This document shows, piece by piece, positions 1-6,137 of a stretch of DNA of 10,005 nucleotides. The translations under genes and the position numbers were made by a program. The notes below the pieces were generated by a model. The model did no database searches. It saw only the letters and a list, made by a program, of their open reading frames with translations, and had not been told where the DNA came from. The stretch's first letter is position 1. The number at the start of each line of letters is the position of its first letter. The stretch is from an uncultured Oscillospiraceae bacterium (lineage in GTDB: Bacteria > Bacillota > Clostridia > Oscillospirales > Oscillospiraceae), in assembly GCA_934655935.1 (NCBI GenBank), contig CAKUHJ010000066.1:1-10005 (forward strand), written 5' to 3'.

Positions 1-391
1 CGCCAAGGGTATAGGTCCAGTCGCCCTTGCTGCAGAAATAGTGGAGCTGCTAGCCGGATGAGAAATCCTGCTTGTCATCCTCAGGACGGATGATGCTGCA
101 ATGGCCGGCCTGCAGCTTGACGGCAGCGCCATCCGGAAAGGAGAGCGTGTCGCGGATGCCGGTCCACATGTCGTCTCCGATGGACGGGTCATATACTCCG
201 TTCAGAAGATATTCGGCCTGTATCGCAGCGTAATAGGAGCGGACGTTTGCGATATCGGCGGCGACTCTCGCCTTGTGCAAAGAGGCAGAGAAGACCGGGA
301 TGGCAATGGCAATGAGCACGGCGATGATTGCAATGACAATCAGCAGTTCCATGAGTGTAAAGCCGCTGCGGCTGCGAGCCCTGGGTTTCAT
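1..391 (-). pseudogene. Type IV prepilin-like protein, interrupted by in-frame TAG; 3' end outside window
   Basis: The first 113 codons (391 down to the TAG at 50-52) encode a short basic leader, a Gly/Phe prepilin peptidase site with Glu at mature position +5 (GFTLMELLIVIAIIAVLIAI), the long hydrophobic N-terminal helix, then SLHKARVAADIANVRSYYAAIQAEYLLNG as the start of a soluble domain. Such proteins are made as membrane prepilins, cleaved and methylated, and assembled into type IV pili or pseudopili. The ATG at 391 is chosen because GAAGGAG lies at optimal distance upstream; the earlier in-frame Met at 430 has no such site and overlaps the -10. After the TAG the same frame continues as QLHYFCSKGDWTYTLG to the window edge without another stop, which looks like the normal end of such a pilin. 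So the gene is either newly disrupted or read through. Alternatively it is a truncated but working pilin. Divergent from the isomerase-cobT unit. Confidence 0.75.
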
Positions 392-429
392 GTAAAAATC
401 TCCTTCGTACTTCATGGCAGGTCTACCCA

Positions 430-458
430 ATTATATAAAATTCACGCTGCTTTTTCAA
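430..458 (-). promoter_or_regulatory. Sigma-A-type promoter for the prepilin gene
   Basis: On the minus strand TTGAAA (458-453) and TATAAT (435-430) are separated by exactly 17 bases, close to the full consensus. The predicted start of transcription is near 423, leaving a leader of about 30 bases that contains the GAAGGAG site of the prepilin gene. A working promoter suggests the TAG in the gene is recent or tolerated. Confidence 0.7.
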
Positions 459-500
459 GCCCTTCTTCGGAAAACACCGCCCTGCAGGCAGAAATGCAGC

Positions 501-529
501 TTGCGGCTGCGCCGGGTTCGTATTATAAT
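501..529 (+). promoter_or_regulatory. Promoter for the isomerase-cobT operon
   Basis: TTGCGG (501-506), a 17-base spacer and a perfect TATAAT (524-529). The predicted transcript starts near 536, only about 18 bases before the TTG start codon, so the leader is just long enough for the AGGAGG site. There is no room for a cobalamin riboswitch in this leader. Confidence 0.7.
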
Positions 530-553
530 AGGGCGCGAAAAGGAGGCGGCGAA

Positions 554-1327
554 TTGAACCGAAGCATGCTTGAACAGCGCCTGTATCTTTCCGGCATCGA
601 CGATCAGGCGGCGGCCATAGCCAGAAGCCGCGGGCTTGGCTACGAGATTACAAAATTCTGCTACGCGCCGGAGCTTGACCGGCCGGAGGCCTTTTCGGAG
701 GTGCAGGCGGATATCGCCGGGCTGAGCCGGCTCTGGCTGCACGCGCCGTTTGCCGAGCTCTGCCCCTGCGCCGTCGACCCGATGGCGCGGGAGGTGACGC
801 GCCGCCGCTACCGGCAGGCGTTCGATATGGCCGGGCGGCTTGGCGTGAGGCGGCTGGTAATCCACGGGGGCTTTATTCCGTTTGTATACTATCCGGAATG
901 GTACGTTTCGCAGTCTGTGGAGTTCTGGCGCGCATTTTTAAAGGACGTCCCAAGCGGGATGCAGCTTGTCCTTGAAAATGTTATGGAGCCGGGGCCGGAT
1001 ACGCTGGTGGAGATTGTACGCCAGGTGGACGATCCGCGGCTGGGGCTGTGCCTGGATATCGGGCACGCGAACACCGTGGTCAGCCATACAAAGCCCATGG
1101 ACTGGATTGCGCCTATGCAGCCGTTTCTCAGGCATGTGCACCTGCACGACAACCTGGGCGAAATGGATCTGCATCTGCCGCTGGGCGAGGGCAGCATGCC
1201 GGTTACGGAGCTTCTTGATGCGCTTCTGGAGCTCTGCCCGGAGACCACCTTTACGCTGGAAAATCAGCAGTGCGCAGGCTCGCTCTCGTTCCTGCGCGAA
1301 AACGGCTATCTGGAGGAACGCGAATGA
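554..1327 (+). CDS. Sugar phosphate isomerase/epimerase-like TIM-barrel protein (AP endonuclease 2 fold)
   Basis: A 257-residue protein of the xylose isomerase-like TIM-barrel superfamily, whose members isomerise or epimerise sugars or cleave abasic DNA using divalent metals. Likely metal ligands are spread along the barrel as expected: His63, His104 (VIHGG), Glu141 (VLENV), Asp168 and His171 (LDIGHAN), His196/His198 and Asp199 (HVHLHDN), and Glu236 (TLENQ). The start is taken as TTG at 554, because AGGAGG at 541-546 is 7 bases upstream; the first ATG at 566 is 19 bases from that site. A much longer upstream reading frame is antisense to the prepilin and is not believed. The stop overlaps the cobT start (ATGA, 1324-1327), so the two are translationally coupled. 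The substrate cannot be told from the sequence; pairing with cobT hints at ribose or base chemistry linked to cobamide lower ligands, but that is only inference. Confidence 0.8.
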   Translation: MNRSMLEQRLYLSGIDDQAAAIARSRGLGYEITKFCYAPELDRPEAFSEVQADIAGLSRLWLHAPFAELCPCAVDPMAREVTRRRYRQAFDMAGRLGVRRLVIHGGFIPFVYYPEWYVSQSVEFWRAFLKDVPSGMQLVLENVMEPGPDTLVEIVRQVDDPRLGLCLDIGHANTVVSHTKPMDWIAPMQPFLRHVHLHDNLGEMDLHLPLGEGSMPVTELLDALLELCPETTFTLENQQCAGSLSFLRENGYLEERE

Positions 1328-2421
1328 CACGAGAAGCCTTTGAAACCTATCTTCAATCCATTGCGCCCGCAGACCGCGAGGCGATGAGCCGGGCCGCACA
1401 GCGGCAGGCGGAGCTTGCCAAGCCGCCCGGCAGCCTGGGAAAGCTGGAGGAAATCTCTATCCGTCTGGCGGGCGTCACCGGCAGGGTCAAAAACGAGGTG
1501 GAAAGGCGCGCCGTTCTGGTGTTTGCGGCGGACAACGGCGTGGTGGCCGAGGGCGTGTCCTGCTCGCCGCAGTCCGTAACGCTTTCGCAGGCGGTCAACA
1601 TGACCCGTCACCTGACGGGCATGTCCGCGCTGGCAAGGAGCTTTGGCGACGAGGTGATTGTGACGGACGTCGGCATTGCCGCCCAGACGCATTGCCCGGC
1701 AATCCGCGACCGAAAAATCCGTCCTGGCACCCGGAACTTTGCAAAGGAGCCCGCGATGACGCAGGCGGAGCTGCTTTCCGCGCTGGAGGCCGGAATTGAG
1801 GCGGTGGGCGATGCGAAGAGCCTGGGAATCCAGGCCGTCGGCGTCGGGGAGATGGGCATCGGCAATACGACGACCTCCTCCGCCGTCCTGTGTGCGCTGC
1901 TCGGAGTGCCGGTGGAGGACGTTACGGGGCGCGGCGGCGGCCTGACCGACGAGGCCTTTTTAAAAAAGCGCGCGGTGATTGCAGACGCGCTGGCACTGCA
2001 CAGGCCGGACCCCTCGGACCCAATGGATGTGCTGCAGAAGGTCGGCGGATACGATCTTGCCGCGATGACAGGCGCGTTCCTCGCCTGCGCGAAGGAGCGG
2101 ATTCCGGCGGTGGTGGACGGGTTTATTTCCATTGTCGCCGCGCTGTGCGCGCAGCGCCTGTGCGATCAGGTCCGGGACTATGTCTTCCTCTCGCATGCCT
2201 CGTATGAAATCGGCTACCAGCTGGCGGCCAGAGAGCTTGGCCAGGAGGCCTGCCTGCTTCTTGGCATGCGGCTTGGAGAGGGGAGCGGCTGCCCGATCAT
2301 GTTCCAGGTGCTCCGTGCGGCCTGCGCGGTCATGAACCATATGGCGACCTTCCGGGAGGCCTCCATCGTGGACGATTATCTCACGGAAATCCGCAAAACC
2401 GACGCGTTCAGCGTCGGGTGA
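1324..2421 (+). CDS. cobT: Nicotinate-nucleotide--dimethylbenzimidazole phosphoribosyltransferase
   Basis: CobT transfers phosphoribose from nicotinate mononucleotide to 5,6-dimethylbenzimidazole or another lower-ligand base, giving the alpha-ribotide joined to the corrin ring by CobS in cobamide assembly. It is a soluble enzyme. The 365-residue length is normal for the family. Hallmarks are KPPGSLG (residues 33-39), the AADNGV nucleotide-pocket segment (68-73), GEMGIGNTT (175-183), TGRGGGL (201-207), and MRLGEGSG (315-322), whose Glu319 matches the catalytic base (Glu317 in Salmonella). The start overlaps the preceding stop by ATGA. No other cobalamin genes (cobS, cobU, cobC) are in the window, and no B12 riboswitch precedes the operon, so it is unclear whether the cell makes cobamides de novo or remodels salvaged ones. 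A long hairpin follows the gene. Confidence 0.95.
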   Translation: MTREAFETYLQSIAPADREAMSRAAQRQAELAKPPGSLGKLEEISIRLAGVTGRVKNEVERRAVLVFAADNGVVAEGVSCSPQSVTLSQAVNMTRHLTGMSALARSFGDEVIVTDVGIAAQTHCPAIRDRKIRPGTRNFAKEPAMTQAELLSALEAGIEAVGDAKSLGIQAVGVGEMGIGNTTTSSAVLCALLGVPVEDVTGRGGGLTDEAFLKKRAVIADALALHRPDPSDPMDVLQKVGGYDLAAMTGAFLACAKERIPAVVDGFISIVAALCAQRLCDQVRDYVFLSHASYEIGYQLAARELGQEACLLLGMRLGEGSGCPIMFQVLRAACAVMNHMATFREASIVDDYLTEIRKTDAFSVG

Positions 2422-2429
2422 AAATTTGC

Positions 2430-2470
2430 AACAAAACGGGCGTGCTGCTCTGCAGCGCGCCCGTTTTGTT
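2430..2470 (+). terminator. Long hairpin terminator after cobT
   Basis: An 18-base-pair stem (2430-2447 with 2453-2470, one G-T wobble) closes a 5-base loop. The outer pairs are A/T-rich (AACAAAACGGGCG against CGCCCGTTTTGTT), so the T-rich side serves as the tail of the stem. It can act in either direction and separates the cobT operon from the vanW operon. Confidence 0.7.
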
Positions 2471-2535
2471 AAGAAATTCATAAGCAATTCTTCATGCGCC
2501 GGCAAGGAAAGCTTAAATCACATTTATCTGCGTTT

Positions 2536-2544
2536 TGCTATACT
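2536..2544 (+). promoter_or_regulatory. Extended -10 promoter upstream of vanW
   Basis: TGC immediately precedes TATACT (2539-2544), an extended -10 element 30 bases before the vanW ATG. No good -35 hexamer is at 16-18 bases. TTAAAT at 2513-2518 is 20 bases away. This fits a weak or activator-dependent promoter; no clear operator was recognised. Confidence 0.45.
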
Positions 2545-2574
2545 GTTGTCAGCTGACGCAAAGGAGAGAGGAAT

Positions 2575-3399
2575 ATGCGAAAACGGCTGACAGAGCGCTT
2601 TCCTTTTCTGCTGCCGCTCCGGCAGTGGCAGAGAAAGCGCTGCTTCTACCTTCATATGCGGCTGGACGGCCGGCGCTACGCGTCGGATACGGAAGCGGCG
2701 CCGCTGGGGGAGGAAATCTTCCGCTCGGCCTGCCCCATGTACAACGAAAAAACGGGCTTTCCGATGGAATACCAGCAGAACAAGGTCTTTAACCTCAGGC
2801 TGGCGGCGCGGAAGCTGGACGGCCTGCTGATCCGGCCGGGCCAGACGTTTTCCTTCTGGCACTGCGTAAAAAACGCGGACAGGGAAACGCCCTACCGGGA
2901 CGCGCTGAGCTTTGCGAACGGACGGCTGCAGCCGGCCTACGGCGGAGGCCTGTGCCAGCTGTCCAATCTTCTGTGCTGGCTGCTTCTGCACACGCCGCTT
3001 GTCCTGACGGAGCGGCACGGCCACAGCGTCAAGGATTTCCCGGAGCCGGAGAGCGATGCGCCGATGGGCGTGGACGCGGCGGTTGCGGAGGGGTGGCTCG
3101 ATCTGAAGGCCAGCAATCCCACGGAGAAGACCTTCCAGCTGTGCATCGGCTTTACAGAGCGCGAGATCATCGGCTCGGTGCGCGCGCTGCCGGCGGACGG
3201 CGAACGCTATGAGGTTTACAACCGCGGGCTTTGCTATTACCGCAGGGACGGACAGGTTTTTGAGCGGACGGACGTCGTGCGGCAGACCTTTTCCGGCGGC
3301 GTCCTGCAGAAGCAGGAGCTTCTTTACCGAAGCTCCTGCCGCATTGCCTACCGGCTGCCGGAGGGAACGATCATAACAGAGGGAGAGACGAATTCATGA
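2575..3399 (+). CDS. vanW: VanW family protein (glycopeptide-resistance-associated)
   Basis: A 274-residue protein, the usual length for stand-alone VanW. The VanW core runs roughly from residue 65 to 210, with RPGQTFSFW (87-95) and the signature GGGLCQLSNLLCW (123-135). No signal peptide or membrane helix is visible, so this copy is probably cytoplasmic. VanW is found in vanB and vanG glycopeptide-resistance operons, but its biochemical role is not established. The start has AAAGGAGAG at 2560-2568, 6 bases before ATG. Its stop overlaps the ligase start (ATGA, 3396-3399), so it heads a coupled four-gene unit with ligase, acetyltransferase and racemase. VanW-domain proteins also occur outside resistance loci; the neighbours make the van association more convincing here. 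Confidence 0.9.
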   Translation: MRKRLTERFPFLLPLRQWQRKRCFYLHMRLDGRRYASDTEAAPLGEEIFRSACPMYNEKTGFPMEYQQNKVFNLRLAARKLDGLLIRPGQTFSFWHCVKNADRETPYRDALSFANGRLQPAYGGGLCQLSNLLCWLLLHTPLVLTERHGHSVKDFPEPESDAPMGVDAAVAEGWLDLKASNPTEKTFQLCIGFTEREIIGSVRALPADGERYEVYNRGLCYYRRDGQVFERTDVVRQTFSGGVLQKQELLYRSSCRIAYRLPEGTIITEGETNS

Positions 3400-4451
3400 A
3401 GACAAAGAAAATAGCCGTCCTGTTCGGCGGCCGGAGCCCGGAGTACCCCGTGAGCCTTCATTCGGCGGCGGCGGTTCTGCAGCATATGGACCGCACGCGC
3501 TTCGAGCCGGTCTGCATCGGCATTGCGCGCAGCGGAGCGTGGTATTTTTACACAGGCGGCGCCGCAGAGATTGAGAACGATACTTGGTGCAGCGAAGGTA
3601 AGTGTGTTCCGGCGCAGCTTTCGCTGACGCCGGACGCGCCGGGGCTTCTGGTTCCGTCCGCGGAGGGCGAAAGGAAGCTGCCTCTGGACGCGGCCTTCCC
3701 GGTTCTGCATGGGCAGAACGGCGAGGACGGAAGCGTGCAGGGTCTGTGCCAGCTTGCGGGGCTCCCGGTTGTGGGCTGCGGCGTGCTGGCCTCCGCCTTG
3801 TGCATGGACAAGCAGCGCGCGCACGCGCTGGCGCGGCAGGCGGGAATTGAAACGCCGCGGAATGTTCTTGTGCGGCGCCAGACGCCGCTGGCGGAGGTGC
3901 AGGCGCTTGCACAGGCGCTTTCCTGGCCGCTGTTTGTCAAGCCTCTGCGGGCGGGCTCCAGCTTCGGCGTGTCGAAGGTCTCGCAGCTGCAGGCGCTGCC
4001 GTGTGCGCTGGAGGCGGCGTTTGCCTACGATTCTGCGGCGCTTCTGGAGCAGGCGGTGGAGGGCTTTGAGGTCGGCTGCGCCGTGATGGGGGACCGGGAG
4101 CTGTTCTGCGGCGTACCGGATGAAATTGAGCTTACTGACGGCTTTTTTAACTATACGGAAAAATACGGGCTTCTGACGTCCCGGATCCACGTTCCGGCGC
4201 GCGTGCCGAAGGAAAAGCTTTCCGAAATTCAGGCCGCCGCCCGCAGGCTTTACCGCGCGCTGGGCTGCGAGGGCTTTGCGCGGGTCGATCTGTTTGTCCG
4301 GCCGGACGGCGTGCTGGTTTTCAACGAGATCAACACCATTCCCGGCTTTACGCCGCACAGCCGCTTTCCTGCCATGATGGCCGCTGCGGGAAGGGATTTT
4401 TCCTCTGTGGTAAACGGCGCGATCACCGCCGCGCTGGAGCGGGCGCAATGA
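3396..4451 (+). CDS. ddl: D-alanine--D-serine (or D-alanine--D-alanine) ligase, VanC/VanE/VanG-like branch of Ddl
   Basis: A 351-residue ATP-grasp ligase that joins D-alanine to a second D-residue using ATP, making the dipeptide that ends the peptidoglycan stem. Seen: SPEYPVSL at 14-21 (housekeeping Ddl enzymes usually have EHEVS), HGQNGEDGSVQG at 105-116, VGCGVLASALCMDK at 126-139, ATP Lys182, omega-loop TEKYGL at 254-259, Mg ligands Asp298, Glu311 and Asn313 (RVDLF, NEINTIPGFT). From memory of the families, SPEY, VGCG-ASALCM and an EKY omega loop followed by I-x-VPA are features of VanC/VanE/VanG D-Ala-D-Ser ligases. D-Lac ligases (VanA/VanB) have a longer different loop, and ordinary Ddl has AKY. 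D-Ser as second substrate is therefore an inference, supported by the racemase two genes on. Coupled to vanW upstream and to the acetyltransferase downstream, by ATGA at both ends. Confidence 0.85.
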   Translation: MKTKKIAVLFGGRSPEYPVSLHSAAAVLQHMDRTRFEPVCIGIARSGAWYFYTGGAAEIENDTWCSEGKCVPAQLSLTPDAPGLLVPSAEGERKLPLDAAFPVLHGQNGEDGSVQGLCQLAGLPVVGCGVLASALCMDKQRAHALARQAGIETPRNVLVRRQTPLAEVQALAQALSWPLFVKPLRAGSSFGVSKVSQLQALPCALEAAFAYDSAALLEQAVEGFEVGCAVMGDRELFCGVPDEIELTDGFFNYTEKYGLLTSRIHVPARVPKEKLSEIQAAARRLYRALGCEGFARVDLFVRPDGVLVFNEINTIPGFTPHSRFPAMMAAAGRDFSSVVNGAITAALERAQ

Positions 4452-4909
4452 ACCGGGAAAGAATTCTTGAATTCGTGCGGGGCGACTGCCTGGACAGGCT
4501 GTGGCGGCTCTACACCCGGCGCGAACGGGCCGGAAATCCGGTGATAAAAGGCCTTTACAGCCTTCTTCTTTGCCGGGAGGCCGCGCGGCGGGGCGGCTAT
4601 ATCGGGCCCGGCGCGCAGCTTTCGCTTCCGGTCAGCATGCCGCACGGCCTGCACGGCGTGTACATTTCAAGGTTTGCCTCCGTCGGGCCGGGGTGCAGAA
4701 TCTATCAGAATGTGACTCTGGGCGAGGTGGACGGAAGGGCGCCGCAGCTTGCTGCGGACTGCCTGATCGGCGCGGGCGCGGTGCTGGTCGGCGATATCCG
4801 GATCGGCGCCGGCGCGCGCATTGGCGCCGGCGCGGTGGTTGCGCAGGATGTGCCGGCCGGCGCAACGGTTGTCAGCGCGCCGGTGCGCGTGCTTGTGCGC
4901 CATGGATAA
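4448..4909 (+). CDS. Short serine O-acetyltransferase-like hexapeptide-repeat protein
   Basis: A 153-residue left-handed beta-helix acyltransferase. After an N-terminal helical part (1-45), imperfect hexapeptide turns run from about 51 to 143 (YIGPGA, YISRFASVGPGC, IGAGAVLVGDIRIGAGARIGAGAVVAQDVPAG). MPHGLHG at 64-70 supplies the likely catalytic His, as in CysE-like serine acetyltransferases, which move acetyl from acetyl-CoA to L-serine. It lacks most of the N-terminal helical domain of full-length CysE (about 260 residues), resembling the short serine acetyltransferase or polysaccharide-acetyltransferase group, so acceptor specificity is uncertain. It overlaps the ligase stop by ATGA and the racemase start by 8 bases, so it belongs to the van-like unit. 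Its position directly before a serine-type racemase is suggestive, since full VanT proteins carry an unrelated membrane acyltransferase-like domain in front of the racemase domain. Confidence 0.75.
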   Translation: MNRERILEFVRGDCLDRLWRLYTRRERAGNPVIKGLYSLLLCREAARRGGYIGPGAQLSLPVSMPHGLHGVYISRFASVGPGCRIYQNVTLGEVDGRAPQLAADCLIGAGAVLVGDIRIGAGARIGAGAVVAQDVPAGATVVSAPVRVLVRHG

Positions 4910-6137
4910 AGGGGATAAGCGGGCGCGCGCATGGGTGCAGGTGGACCTTGCGGAGCTTCAGCAGAATGTCCGGCGCTTATCGGCGCTGCTGCCGCCGGGC
5001 TGCGCGCTGGCGCCGGTTCTGAAGGCGGACGCCTATGGCCACGGCGCGGCGCGCCTGGCCATGGAGCTGGAAGGGCTGGGCCTGCGGCAGTTCTGCGTGG
5101 CCGAGCTGGAGGAAGCGGCCGCGCTGCGCCGGGCGGGCGTCAAGGGAGAAATTCTGATTCTTGGCTATACGCCGGCCAGTCAGGCGCGGAGGCTGCAAAG
5201 CTATGACCTGATCCAGACCGTAGCGGATGAGGCGCACGCGCGCAGCCTGAGCCGCACGGGCGTGCCGCTCCGGGTTCATTTTGCGCTTGACACCGGAATG
5301 CACCGCCTCGGCGTTCCGGCGGAGCAGCTGCAGGCTCTGCGGCGCATGCTGCGGCTGCCGGGTCTTCGCGCAGAGGGCGTTTTTACGCATCTGTACTGCG
5401 AGGGGAGCCCGGAGGCAGAGGCAAAAAAAGAAACGCTCCGGCAGGCCGAAGCGTTCTGGCATACGGTATCAGAGCTGCGCGCGGAGGGCTTTCCGCTCGC
5501 TAAAGCGCACCTTTTAAGCTCAGAGGGGCTGCTTCTGTGGCCGCAGCTGGGCGGCGCGCTGGCCAGGTGCGGCCTGGCGCTGTTTGGCCTGGGCGAGGCG
5601 GCCCGCGCGCGGGGGCTGCGGCCGGTGCTGTCGGTCCGGGCACGCCTCACGCTTCTGCGGAGCCTTCCGGCCGGCGCCTTTGCAGGCTACCGGTTCAGCT
5701 TCCGGGCCGAACGGCAGACGCGGCTTGCCGTCGTTTCCATCGGCTACGCCGATGGAATCCCGCGGAGCCTCTCCTTTGGCCGCGGCGCGGCGCTGCTGCA
5801 TGGAAAGCGCTGCCCCATCGCAGGAGAAATCTGCATGGATCAGCTGCTTCTGGACGTGACAGACTGCCCGCAGGCCGCGGCGGGGGACGAGGCCGTCCTT
5901 CTTGGCTTTGACGACGGGCAGGAGCGCAGCGCCGAAGCGCTTGCGCGCGAGGCGCAGACCATTCCCAATGAAATCGTCAGCCGCCTCGGCGCGCGTCTTC
6001 CGCGTGTTTACTGTACGCCGTGCCCGGCCCGGACGCGCTCGAATTCCTCGTCCAGAGCGGCGTCCGGCTTCCGGGTCGCCAGCGAGACCAGGACGATCAG
6101 GAGCGCGCTGAAAATAAACGCGGGCAGCAGCTCATAG
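4902..6137 (+). CDS. alr: PLP-dependent alanine/serine racemase, soluble VanT-like
   Basis: A 411-residue fold-type III racemase that interconverts L- and D-alanine or L- and D-serine to supply the ligase. Seen: PLP Lys41 in VLKADAYGHG, DTGMHRLG at 130-137, catalytic Tyr282 in SIGYADG, and a C-terminal IPNEIVSRLGARLPRVY at 354-370. Ordinary alanine racemases have Tyr in IPYE (Tyr354 in the Geobacillus enzyme); here it is Asn356, the change reported for VanT serine racemases (Asn696 of VanT-G, from memory). The usual carbamylated Lys two residues before DTGM is Ala128. There is no membrane domain. ATG at 4902 is used; it overlaps the acetyltransferase stop by 8 bases. The family domain ends at residue 370, exactly where the convergent putP stop lies; the last 41 residues (371-411) are antisense to putP, Arg/Ser-rich and probably a non-conserved extension. 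Confidence 0.9.
   Translation: MDKGDKRARAWVQVDLAELQQNVRRLSALLPPGCALAPVLKADAYGHGAARLAMELEGLGLRQFCVAELEEAAALRRAGVKGEILILGYTPASQARRLQSYDLIQTVADEAHARSLSRTGVPLRVHFALDTGMHRLGVPAEQLQALRRMLRLPGLRAEGVFTHLYCEGSPEAEAKKETLRQAEAFWHTVSELRAEGFPLAKAHLLSSEGLLLWPQLGGALARCGLALFGLGEAARARGLRPVLSVRARLTLLRSLPAGAFAGYRFSFRAERQTRLAVVSIGYADGIPRSLSFGRGAALLHGKRCPIAGEICMDQLLLDVTDCPQAAAGDEAVLLGFDDGQERSAEALAREAQTIPNEIVSRLGARLPRVYCTPCPARTRSNSSSRAASGFRVASETRTIRSALKINAGSSS

Noticed and set aside
50..52. Pyrrolysine or general UAG recoding
   Set aside because: Nothing in the window supports it: no pyl genes or suppressor tRNA, and TAG is also used as the apparent stop of the racemase frame.
101..553. Upstream extension of the isomerase reading frame to an ATG at 101
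   Set aside because: It is antisense to the prepilin gene, crosses both promoters, and the AGGAGG site fits the TTG at 554.
409..553. Cobalamin riboswitch ahead of the isomerase-cobT operon
   Set aside because: The promoter at 501-529 leaves only about 18 bases of leader, and no B12-box-like sequence was seen.
3348..4448. 366-codon open frame on the minus strand
   Set aside because: Arg/Pro/Ala-rich shadow of the ligase gene caused by high GC third positions; no recognisable domain.
4821..4901. Longer start for the racemase
   Set aside because: It overlaps the acetyltransferase in another frame and has no family similarity before MDKGDK; the 4902 ATG starts just ahead of the conserved domain.
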